DNA from: BOG-1155 sp050012495
GTDB taxonomy: Bacteria; Desulfobacterota; Syntrophorhabdia; Syntrophorhabdales; WCHB1-27
Length of the DNA stretch: 64,000 bases
Assembly (NCBI GenBank): GCA_050012495.1
Contig: JBEKHB010000023.1
Coordinates: forward strand, 1-64,000
Reading direction: 5' to 3'
In this document: positions 33,349 to 41,890 of the stretch, one piece after another
How positions within the stretch are numbered: position 1 is the first letter of the stretch
Layout: each line of letters opens with the position of its first letter
Notes under the pieces: model-generated
Told to the model about the DNA's origin: nothing
The model's input: only the letters and a program-made list of their open reading frames with translations
The model's database searches: none
Translations under genes and position numbers: made by a program

Positions 33349-34306
33349 GGGCCTTCATCTCGTCGAGGCCGGTTACGTGGACGGCCCTGGCGCGCAGAAG
33401 CCGGGCGTCTCTCAACCCCCTGGTGTACCAGACGAAGCATTTGCGGAAATTGATCACCCCTGTAAGGGGTCCATGGTAGTCGACCGATAGGGCAAGATGT
33501 TTCTCCATGATCGACTTCACCGCGGCGAGGGTGGGAACACCCACGAGGGGGTGCGAGCCTGCGTCTCTCCCGCCCTTCCCATGGGCGATAGCAAGGTCCC
33601 GGAATATCCATGGATTCCCGAGAGCGCCTCTGGCGATCATCACGGCATCACATTCCGTCTCCTCCGCAATCCGCGCCGCTGCCTCTTGAGAGAACGCATC
33701 GCCGCTCGCAATGACCGGAATGCCTACCGCCTTTTTTACCGCCCTTATCACCGACGTATCCGCCCTGCCCCTATATCCCTGGTTCCTGGTACGTCCGTGA
33801 ACGCAGACCGCCCTCGCCCCTGCTGCCTCGATGCGCTTCGCGGTCTCCGGCGCATTGATCGAATCATCGTCCCATCCGGAGCGTATCTTTACCGTCACCG
33901 GGACCGGCGCGTGTTTCACCAGGGCGCTGACAAGCCGGAATAACGTCTCCGGCTCCCTCAGCAACGCAGCCCCTTCCCCTTTACGGGTCACTTTATGGAC
34001 GGGACAGGCGGCGTTAAGATCAACCACGTCGTACGGGTAGTCGGCAAGCGCTTCGAGGGCCTGAAGGAGAGCGTCCGGCTCACGGCCGAGCAACTGGACG
34101 CCGAGGGGTCTATCCAGAGGCGAGGACCGGAGGAGCCTGAGGGTCTTGCCGTTCCGGAGACCCAGGGCCCGGCCATTTATCATCTCCGTAAAGGCGAGGG
34201 GGCAGCCAAACTCCCTCGCAATCAGCCGAAAAGGCACGTCGCTCACCCCGGCCATCGGGGCCAGCATAAAAGGCATCGAGAGGTGAAGGCCGGCAAGTAT
34301 AAACAC
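33242..34306 (-). CDS. dus: tRNA-dihydrouridine synthase
   Basis: The 354-aa flavoenzyme has LAPMAGVSDVPFRLIAREFG at the N-terminus, the catalytic cysteine in LNAACPVHKVTRKGEGAALL and VKIRSGWDDD for FMN contacts. VCVHGRTRNQGYRGRAD and VIASGDAFS follow. It reduces uridines in tRNA D loops. GTG 34306 is the probable start. The last 29 residues (MPLSPGLSPPAAHASPYG and onward) are Pro/His-rich, unlike Dus proteins, and are encoded inside the convergent hydrolase gene. The ancestral stop may have been lost, extending the protein. Confidence 0.9.
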   Translation of the reverse strand: MFILAGLHLSMPFMLAPMAGVSDVPFRLIAREFGCPLAFTEMINGRALGLRNGKTLRLLRSSPLDRPLGVQLLGREPDALLQALEALADYPYDVVDLNAACPVHKVTRKGEGAALLREPETLFRLVSALVKHAPVPVTVKIRSGWDDDSINAPETAKRIEAAGARAVCVHGRTRNQGYRGRADTSVIRAVKKAVGIPVIASGDAFSQEAAARIAEETECDAVMIARGALGNPWIFRDLAIAHGKGGRDAGSHPLVGVPTLAAVKSIMEKHLALSVDYHGPLTGVINFRKCFVWYTRGLRDARLLRARAVHVTGLDEMKALIDELHMPLSPGLSPPAAHASPYGPHHGSPQAGIP

Positions 34307-34378
34307 CCATCATTCTATAGGCTAAACCCCGGGCGCGTCAAGTGACAGCGGCGCGGTTTTAGGTTTATACTTACTCCT

Positions 34379-34786
34379 ATGCTGAGTCCTGAAAAAGAAA
34401 AGGCCTTGCAGGAAAAAATGGAGCGCCTGGGCATCCGGGAATCGGACATACTAGAGCGTTTTGTCCGTTCCGCGGGTCCCGGAGGTCAGAACGTCAATAA
34501 GGTGGCTACCTGCGTCTACTTGAAGCACCTTCCCAGCGGCATTCAGGTGAAGTGCCAAAAGGAGCGCCACCAGGCGATGAACAGGTTTTTTGCGAGAAGG
34601 CTGCTTGTTCAGAAAATAGAAAACATGATGCTCGGCAAGGAAAGCGAGCAACAGCAGCGTAATGAAAAGATAAGACGGCAGAAAAGACGGCGCTCCAGGC
34701 GCGCCAAGGAAAAGGTGCTGGAAATCAAGCACCTGCAGACTCGAAAGAAGAGGGAGCGGCTGAAACCGGACCTGTCGGACTACTGA
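34379..34786 (+). CDS. GGQ-domain peptide chain release factor-like protein
   Basis: This 135-aa protein holds the GGQ motif as RSAGPGGQNVNKVATCVYL, followed by a basic helical tail (RRQKRRRSRRAKEKVLEIKH). There is no codon-recognition domain. This is the layout of ArfB/YaeJ- and PrfH-like proteins that hydrolyse peptidyl-tRNA, often to rescue stalled ribosomes. The basic tail may enter the empty mRNA channel, as ArfB's does. The upstream ribosome-binding site is weak. Which subfamily it belongs to is not certain. Confidence 0.82.
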   Translation: MLSPEKEKALQEKMERLGIRESDILERFVRSAGPGGQNVNKVATCVYLKHLPSGIQVKCQKERHQAMNRFFARRLLVQKIENMMLGKESEQQQRNEKIRRQKRRRSRRAKEKVLEIKHLQTRKKRERLKPDLSDY

Positions 34787-34812
34787 GTGCCCGCGCGTTG
34801 TTTATTAAGTAA

Positions 34813-34841
34813 TTGACACTGATAAGGATATTCTGTATCAT
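34813..34841 (+). promoter_or_regulatory. Sigma70-like promoter for tRNA-Gly/tRNA-Cys
   Basis: TTGACA (34813-34818) and TATCAT (34836-34841) are spaced by 17 bases, and tRNA-Gly begins 10 bases downstream of the -10 box. This is a good tRNA promoter that could also serve tRNA-Cys. Confidence 0.7.
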
Positions 34842-34851
34842 TACAACAGAC

Positions 34852-34926
<75 letters not shown>

Positions 34927-34969
34927 AGCACAAAAGCGTCGCGGGTGAAGACGTGCCCGCTCCAAAAAC

Positions 34970-35044
34970 GGCGGCATAGCCAAGTGGTAAGGCAGCGGTC
35001 TGCAAAACCGTTATTCTCCGGTTCAAATCCGGATGCCGCCTCCA
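34970..35044 (+). tRNA. tRNA-Cys (anticodon GCA)
   Basis: The cloverleaf has acceptor GGCGGCA/TGCCGCC, D loop AAGTGGTAA, anticodon loop C-T-GCA-A-A and T loop GGTTCAAATCC. CCA is encoded (35042-35044). The 43-base spacer to tRNA-Gly contains CCCGCTCCA, a repeat of the end of tRNA-Gly. Confidence 0.96.
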
Positions 35045-35077
35045 CTAACTTTCCAGGATTTCTTTAGTCGATCCTTC

Positions 35078-35509
35078 TCATGACTTCTCCACCTCCAAGG
35101 CAATCCGGTCCTTGAGTGCCTCACATGCCTCCATGAGCTGCCGAATGTCGTCCGGTTGCAGCCCATCCCAGTGAATGCCGGCAACGACCACGACATGCCT
35201 GTTCAATCTGCCTGAGAGCGCTTCGGAAACCAGCTTGACGGTCACGTCCTCCTTGTGTCCGGGAAAGGTGAATACGGAGGATGTGGCACTCCTTTCGTGC
35301 GGGTCCCGGAGGCTGGCCCGCGGCACTGCCATGCCCAGTGCCCCTATGTGGGCTGCCCCTCCCCATAGGGTGACGAGGAGATCGGGGCCCAGGGCGTCAA
35401 CACGGGCAAAAAGCACGAATCGTCCCCTCTGCTCCGACAGGGTGAATCCCGGGAGCTCCGCCTGGAGTTTACCTTTATCACCTTCTCGATGCATGTGGTC
35501 GTCTTTCAT
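35078..35509 (-). CDS. LpdD-like putative prenylated-flavin chaperone
   Basis: The 143-aa protein contains GPDLLVTLWGGAAHIGALGM, SVFTFPGHKEDVTVKLVSEA and NRHVVVVAGIHWDGLQPDDI. From memory, these patterns (HIGA, PGHKED, V-V-V-x-A-G-I-H) match the LpdD-type proteins found with UbiD-family decarboxylases, proposed to handle prenylated FMN. I could not check this by search. No ubiD or ubiX gene is nearby, so the protein is free-standing here. Such a role would suit an organism that degrades phenolics through hydroxybenzoates. There is no signal peptide. Confidence 0.5.
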   Translation of the reverse strand: MKDDHMHREGDKGKLQAELPGFTLSEQRGRFVLFARVDALGPDLLVTLWGGAAHIGALGMAVPRASLRDPHERSATSSVFTFPGHKEDVTVKLVSEALSGRLNRHVVVVAGIHWDGLQPDDIRQLMEACEALKDRIALEVEKS

Positions 35510-35539
35510 ACCGGTAGTATCATGCCGATCGCCCGTTGC

Positions 35540-36007
35540 CTATTCGACAATGAAATCCCACGCGGAATCGCTGATCCAGAGCGCATAGTAACCTCTTCCG
35601 AATAGCCCCTTTGGCCGTATCGTATACAAGGTATCGCTTCTCTTCTTTACCTCGATCTCGACCTCTTTTCCAAACATGAAGCGGGATCTGCCGAGAGGGG
35701 ACTGGTTGATAAAGACCAAGTTATTGAAGGTGAGGTATTGCATCTCCTGCTTTCCGTACAAAATAAAATACTTGATGTCTTTCAAGAGAAAGTGGGGGGG
35801 GTTATTGCTCTCGACATAGAGCATCGCCCCTTCCTGAAAGACTATATTGGGAAGGATCCTCACCGGTTTGGCGGCCGTCTTGACGTAAACGCCATACTCC
35901 TTGGGTGTGGGCACATCGTCTTTTGCCGCATGAAGGGGACCGGCCAGGAAGAAGACCGCAACGACCGTCACCGCGGCATATCGAAGCACTGTTCGCAGTA
36001 ACTTCAT
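35540..36007 (-). CDS. Exported hypothetical protein, 155 aa
   Basis: I choose ATG 36007, preceded by GGAGTGTGCA; a GTG at 36019 in the same frame is less likely. A signal peptide (YAAVTVVAVFFLAGPLHAA) leads to a mature domain of about 125 residues rich in beta-strand patterns (YGVYVKTAAKPVRILPNI, KYFILYGKQEMQYLTFNNL, GYYALWISDSAWDFIVE). I do not recognise the family. It is probably periplasmic and stands alone behind the LpdD-like gene's promoter side. Confidence 0.65.
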   Translation of the reverse strand: MKLLRTVLRYAAVTVVAVFFLAGPLHAAKDDVPTPKEYGVYVKTAAKPVRILPNIVFQEGAMLYVESNNPPHFLLKDIKYFILYGKQEMQYLTFNNLVFINQSPLGRSRFMFGKEVEIEVKKRSDTLYTIRPKGLFGRGYYALWISDSAWDFIVE

Positions 36008-36136
36008 TGCACACTCCACATATTACTTCACCACAGTAAGGACGATTCTTCTTTCCCGGGGTCCGTCGAATTCAATTCTACTCCACCGAACCGGGCCATA
36101 TCAAGAGATAAAAGAATGGCTCCGCCCGGCGCATGC

Positions 36137-36213
36137 TTTTGTGAGCGGGGTGGCCGGGGCACCCGCGAAGCGGGTCGTGGTTTTGCCGATGGAGGGGGTG
36201 CTGAACCCCAATA
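36137..36213 (+). repeat. Dispersed 77-nt hairpin repeat, copy A
   Basis: This intergenic stretch is matched along its whole length, in opposite orientation, by 49421-49498. The shared core is GGCCGGGGCACCCGCGAAGC followed by GGGTCGTGG, then GCCG and TGGAGGGGG. ACCCGC-GAA-GCGGGT is a perfect hairpin in both copies. The outer parts differ by scattered substitutions and one small gap. It lies upstream of xseB. Confidence 0.8.
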
Positions 36214-36269
36214 ATTGCGGCCGGCACCAACTACTTGAAAAACTGTCGCATGAAATTCTATAATAGGAA

Positions 36270-36491
36270 ATGAAGTTCGAGGAAGGATTACGTAAACTTG
36301 AAGAGATAGTGAACACCCTCGACGAGGGACGCGTTCCGCTGGACGACGCGCTTCGCCTGTTCAAGGAAGGCATAGGCCTCACAAAAGACCTTTCCAAGAC
36401 CCTTGACGACATAGAACGCAAGGTGGAGATCCTCGCGAAAAAGGATGATGGAACTATCGAGAAAAAGCCCTTCCTACAGGAAGACCTTTAG
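36270..36491 (+). CDS. xseB: Exodeoxyribonuclease VII small subunit
   Basis: The 73-aa protein begins MKFEEGLRKLEEIVNTLDEG and continues LDDALRLFKEGIGLTKDL, the conserved XseB coiled coil. It pairs with XseA, absent from this window, to degrade single-stranded DNA. ATG 36270 has AGGAA upstream. The stop overlaps the ispA start by one base, and it heads the operon through rpoZ. The xseB-ispA-dxs-tlyA order is common in bacteria. Confidence 0.95.
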   Translation: MKFEEGLRKLEEIVNTLDEGRVPLDDALRLFKEGIGLTKDLSKTLDDIERKVEILAKKDDGTIEKKPFLQEDL

Positions 36492-37372
36492 TGGACCTGG
36501 CAACTTTTCTCGCGGAAAAAAGGGTACTCGTGGAGAACAGGCTGAGGGCGATACTCTCTGCCTTTCCGGCATCTTCCGGGATACTCGGGGATGCAATGGA
36601 GTATAGTCTGTTCTCGGACGGGAAAAGGATCAGGCCGGGCCTTGCCATAGCGGCCTGTGAAGCAATGGACGGCGACACAGAAGTGGTGCTGCCCTTCGCC
36701 GCTGCAATTGAAATGATCCACACGTACTCGCTCATCCATGATGATCTTCCCTGTATGGACAATGATGACCTGAGGCGGGGCAAACCCACATGCCACAAGG
36801 TGTTCGGAGACGCGGTGGCCTTGCTGGCGGGAGACGCGCTGCTTACCGAGGCCTTCCGGGTTATGACCGATCCGCGCGAGTCTTCTGCATCTCCCGAAAT
36901 CACACAGAAGGTGGTCTATGAGATCGCCCGTGCAGCAGGCGCTGCCGGCATGGTTGCCGGCCAGGCGGTCGACGTCATCTATGAAGGCAAAAAAGGGACG
37001 AAAAGCATCGTTAATCTCATACACCGCAACAAGACAGGCGCATTGATCAGGGCATCGGTCCTGGCCGGCGCGCTCGTGGGGAACGCGAACGAAAAGGAGC
37101 TTAAATGCTTTACGCGCTTCGGCGAGTCGATCGGTCTTGCCTTCCAGATCATGGACGATCTTCTTGATGTGGAAGGCACGGAAGCAGAGGTAGGAAAAAA
37201 GCTGAAAAAGGATACGGAAAAGCAGACGTACGTGAGGTATTACGGCATTGCCGCCTCAAAAGCCCGGATAGATGCGCTTGTCAACAAGGCCATTGCGGCC
37301 TTGCGGTTTCTCGGCCCCGGAGCCGACATGCTTGTGCAGGTCGCCAATTTTATAGGTCACAGGTCCTTTTGA
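36491..37372 (+). CDS. ispA: Polyprenyl (farnesyl/geranylgeranyl) diphosphate synthase
   Basis: GTG 36491 overlaps the xseB stop by one base. The 293-aa protein has both Asp-rich motifs: HDDLPCMDNDDLRRGKPTCH (first, with the two-residue insertion of type II synthases) and FQIMDDLLD (second). It condenses IPP with allylic diphosphates to make C15-C20 chains for quinones and undecaprenyl carriers. It is coupled to dxs through a TGATG overlap and supplies the same pathway. Confidence 0.94.
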   Translation: MDLATFLAEKRVLVENRLRAILSAFPASSGILGDAMEYSLFSDGKRIRPGLAIAACEAMDGDTEVVLPFAAAIEMIHTYSLIHDDLPCMDNDDLRRGKPTCHKVFGDAVALLAGDALLTEAFRVMTDPRESSASPEITQKVVYEIARAAGAAGMVAGQAVDVIYEGKKGTKSIVNLIHRNKTGALIRASVLAGALVGNANEKELKCFTRFGESIGLAFQIMDDLLDVEGTEAEVGKKLKKDTEKQTYVRYYGIAASKARIDALVNKAIAALRFLGPGADMLVQVANFIGHRSF

Positions 37373-39240
37373 TGCTGCTCGATGCCATCACCACGCCGCG
37401 AGACATAAAAGAGCTGACGCCCCTTCAGCTCGCGAGCCTGGCTGACGAGATAAGGGACCTTATTATCCGCACGATCTCGAAGACCGGCGGTCATCTTTCG
37501 TCAAACCTGGGTATCGTCGAGCTTACCCTTGCCCTCCATTACGTCTTCAATACGCCCGATGACAAGATCATATGGGATGTGGGTCACCAGTGCTATACGC
37601 ACAAGATCCTCACCGAAAGAAAGGACCGTTTCGGCACCATCAGGCAAAACGGGGGTCTCTCCGGTTTCCCCTGTAGAAAAGAGAGCATTTACGACGCCTT
37701 TGACACCGGACATGCGAGCAACTCCATCTCAATCGCAACGGGTCTTGCCGAGGCAAAAAAGAAGAACAATCAGACCCACCGCATTGTCGCGGTCATAGGC
37801 GACGGCTCCCTCACCGGCGGTATGTCGTTCGAAGCGCTCAACCATGCGGGGCACCTGAAAAGCGATATCATCGTCGTCCTGAACGACAACGAAATGTCCA
37901 TCTCGAAAAATGTCGGCGCCCTCTCCGCCCATCTCAACAGGATTATGACGGGCGAGTTCATGAGCGGCCTGAGGGAGGACATCAAGCATACGATCCGCAA
38001 CCTGCCTGCCTTCGGAGACAAGGTCTACAAAGCGGCCCGCTATTTTGAGGAAGCGGTCAAAGGCCTTGTGACGCCGGGCCTCCTCTTCGAGGAGCTCGGT
38101 TTTCAGTATGTGGGGCCGGTAGACGGCCACAACCTGAACCATCTGATCCTCAACCTCGCAAACATCAAGAAGCTCAAAGGGCCTATCCTGATCCATGTCG
38201 TGACGAAGAAAGGGAAAGGATACGAGCCGGCGTCGAAAGACCCCGCATTATTTCACGGTATCTCCGAGTTCAATATTGCGACCGGCGCGCCGGTGCGAAA
38301 TGGAAAGCGCACATTTACCGATATCTTCGGTGAAACGCTGATCCAGCTTGCATCGCAGGATGAAAGGATCATAGCAATTACCGCCGCCATGGGGCTCGGC
38401 ACGGGTCTCGAAGAATTTTCGAAGCTTTTCCGCGGGCGCTTTTATGACATCGGCATCGCCGAGGCCCATGGGGTCACCTTTGCCGCCGCCCTCGCCCTGG
38501 GCGGGATGAGACCCTTTGTTGCCATGTACTCTACGTTCCTTCAGCGCGGCTTCGACCAGGTCATCGAGGATGTCTGCCTGCAGGAGCTGCCCGTGGTCTT
38601 TGCCGTCGACAGGAGCGGTATCGTCGGCCAGGATGGCCCTACGCATCACGGCAGCTTCGACATGTCCTATCTGCGCCACATTCCGCATATGATACTTATG
38701 AGCCCCAAGGATGAAAACGAGCTCAAACAGATGCTCTTCTCCGCAACCGTCTACGAGAGGCCCGTCGCTGTCCGCTATCCCAGAGGCGAAGCCATAGGTG
38801 TCCCGGTTGAGAGCGGGTTTACGGAGATCCCCCTGGGGAAATGGGAGATCCTCCGGACGGGTGCGGATGTGACGCTCATCGGGTGCGGTCCGGTGGTCCA
38901 TTCGTGCCTGCAGGCCGCGGAGGAGCTCGAAAAAGAAGAGGGCATCAGTGCCGCGGTGATCAACGGGCGGTTCGTAAAACCTATGGACAGGGAGATGCTC
39001 GTCGATTTCGCCACCCGTACCGGGCGGATCGTGACGCTGGAGGAGAATTCCGCCATAGGGGGGTTTGGAAGCGGGGTCATGGAAATACTTTCCGAGGAAG
39101 GCGTGGTCGTGCCCGTGAAAATAATAGGCTTGCCTGATCGATTCCTGCCCCATGCATCGCAAAAGCTCCTGCGGCAACAGGTGGGCCTGGACAAGGACGG
39201 CATAAAGAAGACTGTAACGCATTGGCTAAATTCAGAATAG
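37372..39240 (+). CDS. dxs: 1-deoxy-D-xylulose-5-phosphate synthase
   Basis: ATG 37372 overlaps the ispA stop (TGATG), giving 622 aa. Features are GHLSSNLGIVELTLALHYVF, the thiamine diphosphate-binding GDGSLTGGMSFEALNHAG, the pyrimidine domain with DIGIAEAHGVTFAAALALGG and QDGPTHHGSFD, and a C-terminal transketolase domain (VALLINGRF-like VINGRFVKPMD). It makes DXP from pyruvate and glyceraldehyde 3-phosphate, the first MEP step. Length is normal. Confidence 0.96.
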   Translation: MLLDAITTPRDIKELTPLQLASLADEIRDLIIRTISKTGGHLSSNLGIVELTLALHYVFNTPDDKIIWDVGHQCYTHKILTERKDRFGTIRQNGGLSGFPCRKESIYDAFDTGHASNSISIATGLAEAKKKNNQTHRIVAVIGDGSLTGGMSFEALNHAGHLKSDIIVVLNDNEMSISKNVGALSAHLNRIMTGEFMSGLREDIKHTIRNLPAFGDKVYKAARYFEEAVKGLVTPGLLFEELGFQYVGPVDGHNLNHLILNLANIKKLKGPILIHVVTKKGKGYEPASKDPALFHGISEFNIATGAPVRNGKRTFTDIFGETLIQLASQDERIIAITAAMGLGTGLEEFSKLFRGRFYDIGIAEAHGVTFAAALALGGMRPFVAMYSTFLQRGFDQVIEDVCLQELPVVFAVDRSGIVGQDGPTHHGSFDMSYLRHIPHMILMSPKDENELKQMLFSATVYERPVAVRYPRGEAIGVPVESGFTEIPLGKWEILRTGADVTLIGCGPVVHSCLQAAEELEKEEGISAAVINGRFVKPMDREMLVDFATRTGRIVTLEENSAIGGFGSGVMEILSEEGVVVPVKIIGLPDRFLPHASQKLLRQQVGLDKDGIKKTVTHWLNSE

Positions 39241-39953
39241 ATATCCTCCTCGCAGAGAAGGGTCTCGCCGAATCAAGAGAAAAGGCAAAAGTGCTGGTCA
39301 TGGCCGGCGTCGTCTTCCTGAACGGGGAGCGGGTATCGAAGGCCGATAGGGTTGTCGACGAGGAGGCATCGATAGAAGTGCGGAGCAATCCTCTCCTCTA
39401 CGTCGGCTACGGCGGCGTCAAGCTTGAGGAGGCACTCACACACTTCGGGATAGATATTATCGGGAAAACCGCGGTCGACATCGGCGCTTCGACCGGCGGC
39501 TTTGTCGATTGCCTGCTTCAGGCCGGCGCTTCCAGGGTTTACGCAATCGACGTGGGTACCCATCAACTCCACGAAAAGCTGAGAAAGGACCCGAGGGTCG
39601 TTGTGCGGGAAAACGTGAACGCCAGATACCTCACGCGTGAAGACATAGGCGAGAGGGCGGGTATCATCACCGTCGATGTCTCCTTCATCTCGCTGAAAAA
39701 GATCATCCCCGCGGTGCTGCCGCTTCTCGCGCCCGGAGGGTTCCTCGTGACGCTGGTCAAGCCGCAGTTCGAGGTAGGGCGCTACCAGGTAGGCAAGGGC
39801 GGGATCGTGAAGGACGAGGAACGAATAAGGGCCGTGATCGATGACATAACGCAGTTCGGCCAGCAGTGCGGCTTGCGGGCCGGCGGCATCGTGGAGGCGC
39901 CGAGGGAGAAAAGGAGAAAGAACAAGGAGTACTTCATTCTATGGGAAAGGTGA
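39222..39953 (+). CDS. tlyA: TlyA-family rRNA 2'-O-methyltransferase
   Basis: The 243-aa protein overlaps the end of dxs by 19 bases, starting at TTG 39222. It has an S4 RNA-binding domain (RIDILLAEKGLAESREKAKV, VFLNGERVSKADRVV) and an FtsJ-type methyltransferase domain (TAVDIGASTGGFVDCLLQAG, VTLVKPQFEVGR). TlyA methylates 16S and/or 23S rRNA and affects capreomycin sensitivity in mycobacteria. The dxs-tlyA pairing is widespread. Confidence 0.93.
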   Translation: MAKFRIDILLAEKGLAESREKAKVLVMAGVVFLNGERVSKADRVVDEEASIEVRSNPLLYVGYGGVKLEEALTHFGIDIIGKTAVDIGASTGGFVDCLLQAGASRVYAIDVGTHQLHEKLRKDPRVVVRENVNARYLTREDIGERAGIITVDVSFISLKKIIPAVLPLLAPGGFLVTLVKPQFEVGRYQVGKGGIVKDEERIRAVIDDITQFGQQCGLRAGGIVEAPREKRRKNKEYFILWER

Positions 39954-40474
39954 AGCTTCCCCCTCCGGTGCAATTTTTTTCGAGCATTATCTTCGGCGAT
40001 TCGGGTATACTTTCTCCGGTAGAGGCCGGGCTGGCGCAATTGATCGGCCCCATAGCGGAAAGGACGGACATCGTTTCCTTTTCCCAATCGGACTACTACC
40101 GCCCTGAAATGGGCGAAGGGTTGAAGCGGTGTTTTTTGCTCTTCGAGCCTCTTTTGGAGAGGGACATGCTCGCGGACATCAAGCTCGGCGCCAACGGGAT
40201 CGAGCAAACAGGTGCGGAAAACGGGCGGCGGGCGGTCAATGTGGACCCGGGATATATCGCGCTCGAACACGTGGTCCTCGGCACAACCAAAGGGTACTCG
40301 CACAGGATATACCTTGGGAAAGGCATTTTTGCGGATCTTACCCTGCTTTATGAGAACGGAAGCTATCGTCGTCTGAAGTGGACCTATCCGGACTACGGGA
40401 GCGATCAATCGATCTTTCTGCTGAACGGGTGGAGAGCACGTTATAAGAGGTTGCTGCGATGCCAAAGAGTATGA
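39941..40474 (+). CDS. DUF4416 family protein
   Basis: ATG 39941 lies inside the end of tlyA (13-base overlap) and gives 177 aa starting MGKVKLPPPVQFFSSIIFGD. The segments FSQSDYYRPEMGEGLKRCFL, NVDPGYIALEHVVLGTTKGY and TYPDYGSD match the DUF4416 family of anaerobic and deltaproteobacterial genomes as I remember it. The function is unknown. The longer frame from 39866 is antisense or overlapping noise within tlyA. Its place between tlyA and yicC is conserved in related genomes, suggesting a housekeeping role. Confidence 0.85.
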   Translation: MGKVKLPPPVQFFSSIIFGDSGILSPVEAGLAQLIGPIAERTDIVSFSQSDYYRPEMGEGLKRCFLLFEPLLERDMLADIKLGANGIEQTGAENGRRAVNVDPGYIALEHVVLGTTKGYSHRIYLGKGIFADLTLLYENGSYRRLKWTYPDYGSDQSIFLLNGWRARYKRLLRCQRV

Positions 40475-41322
40475 CCGGTTTTTCAAAGGTTGAGACGGAG
40501 AGTGAGGAAGGCACATGCTATGGAGAAGCAAGGTCGCTCAACAGTCGCTACCTGGAAATATCGCTCAAGATGCCTCGAAGCGCCTCCGGGTATGAGTCGC
40601 GCCTCCGGGAGACGGCCAAGCGGTACGTCAAGCGAGGCAGGCTGGACATCACGATGAAGTGGGATAAAGGTGATGGAACGCTCTCCGTGCCAAAGGCGAA
40701 CGAAGAGGCGATCAGGTGGTACGTTGATCTGGCCCGTTACCTGAAAGAGTCGCACGGGATCAAAGGGGACCTGACGGTCGCCGACATACTCAACTTCAAG
40801 GATATTCTGGTCTACGAAGAGAAATCCGTCCCGGAAGAGATGTTCTTCTCCTGCTTCGAAACCCTGCTCTCTAAATTGAACGTGGAACGGGAGAGGGAAG
40901 GCGAGTTGATTAAGCAAGACCTGATCGAGAGGCTGGAACAGATCCGGGCCGATGGAGAGAGAATTGAAAAAGCCTGGCCGGAGGCAATCAAGAACCACGA
41001 AGAGGTGCTTCGCCAGCGGATCCTGGAGGTGAGCGGGGCCGTGCTTGATGAAGCGCGGGTACTGCAGGAAATGGGGTTTTACATGGAAAGGCTCGATATA
41101 GCGGAGGAGATAGCAAGGCTGAAAGGGCACGTCCAGCATTTTACCGACACGCTCCATTCCCAGGGAGAGATCGGCCGCAAGCTTGACTTCATTATCCAGG
41201 AAATGGTGAGGGAAACGAACACCATAGCGAGTAAGTCGAACGATCTCTTTATCAGTGAGAGGGCAATTCAGATAAAGGTAGAAATAGAAAAGATGAGGGA
41301 GCAGGTTCAGAATGTCGAATAG
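40459..41322 (+). CDS. yicC: YicC family endoribonuclease-like protein
   Basis: The 287-aa protein begins MPKSMTGFSKVETESEEGTC and has EARSLNSRYLEISLKMPRS. The C-terminal DUF1732 region reads LDFIIQEMVRETNTIASKS. YicC in E. coli is linked to stationary-phase growth and RNA cleavage. It overlaps DUF4416 by 16 bases and gmk by 11 bases. The yicC-gmk-rpoZ order is classical. Confidence 0.94.
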   Translation: MPKSMTGFSKVETESEEGTCYGEARSLNSRYLEISLKMPRSASGYESRLRETAKRYVKRGRLDITMKWDKGDGTLSVPKANEEAIRWYVDLARYLKESHGIKGDLTVADILNFKDILVYEEKSVPEEMFFSCFETLLSKLNVEREREGELIKQDLIERLEQIRADGERIEKAWPEAIKNHEEVLRQRILEVSGAVLDEARVLQEMGFYMERLDIAEEIARLKGHVQHFTDTLHSQGEIGRKLDFIIQEMVRETNTIASKSNDLFISERAIQIKVEIEKMREQVQNVE

Positions 41323-41890
41323 ATCGGGGCATCTGTTCGTCGTCTCGGGACCGTCGGGCACGGGGAAGAGCAGCATCCTCGAACGGTTCCTGAATGAGGA
41401 CACGCAGACCCGCTTTTCCGTCTCTTATACGACCCGTGCAAAGCGGGACCACGAGGTTGACGGACGGGACTACCGTTTCGTGGACGCGGCAAAGTTCCGG
41501 GCCATGGTCGGGGAGGGGGAGTTCCTCGAATGGGAGAACGTCCATGGCTACCTTTACGGCACACCCCGGACGGAGGTCTTGCGGCCCCTTTCAGAGGGGA
41601 TCGACGTCATACTGGACATCGATGTCAAGGGCGCCCTCACCGTGAAGGAAGAGCGGCCGGAAGCGGTCCTTATATTTATCGACACGCCGTCGCCGGATGA
41701 GCTGGTGAGAAGGCTCTCGGCTCGCGGGGAGAAGGAGATAGAGAGGCGGATGCAGCGGGTCAGGGAGGAAGTTGCAAAAAAGGGACTCTTTACTTATGTC
41801 GTGGTAAATGATACTCTTAACAAAGCGTACGCCGAGTTTAAGTCGATTATTGCGGATATAAGGAGACAGCATGGCCAGGATAACCGTTGA
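41312..41890 (+). CDS. gmk: Guanylate kinase
   Basis: The 192-aa protein has the P-loop VVSGPSGTGKSSILERFL, the GMP-binding segments SVSYTTRAKRDHEVDGRDY and FLEWENVHGYLYGTPRTEV, and VILDIDVKGALTVK. It phosphorylates GMP to GDP. It overlaps yicC by 11 bases and rpoZ by 20 bases. Length is normal. Confidence 0.97.
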   Translation: MSNRSGHLFVVSGPSGTGKSSILERFLNEDTQTRFSVSYTTRAKRDHEVDGRDYRFVDAAKFRAMVGEGEFLEWENVHGYLYGTPRTEVLRPLSEGIDVILDIDVKGALTVKEERPEAVLIFIDTPSPDELVRRLSARGEKEIERRMQRVREEVAKKGLFTYVVVNDTLNKAYAEFKSIIADIRRQHGQDNR

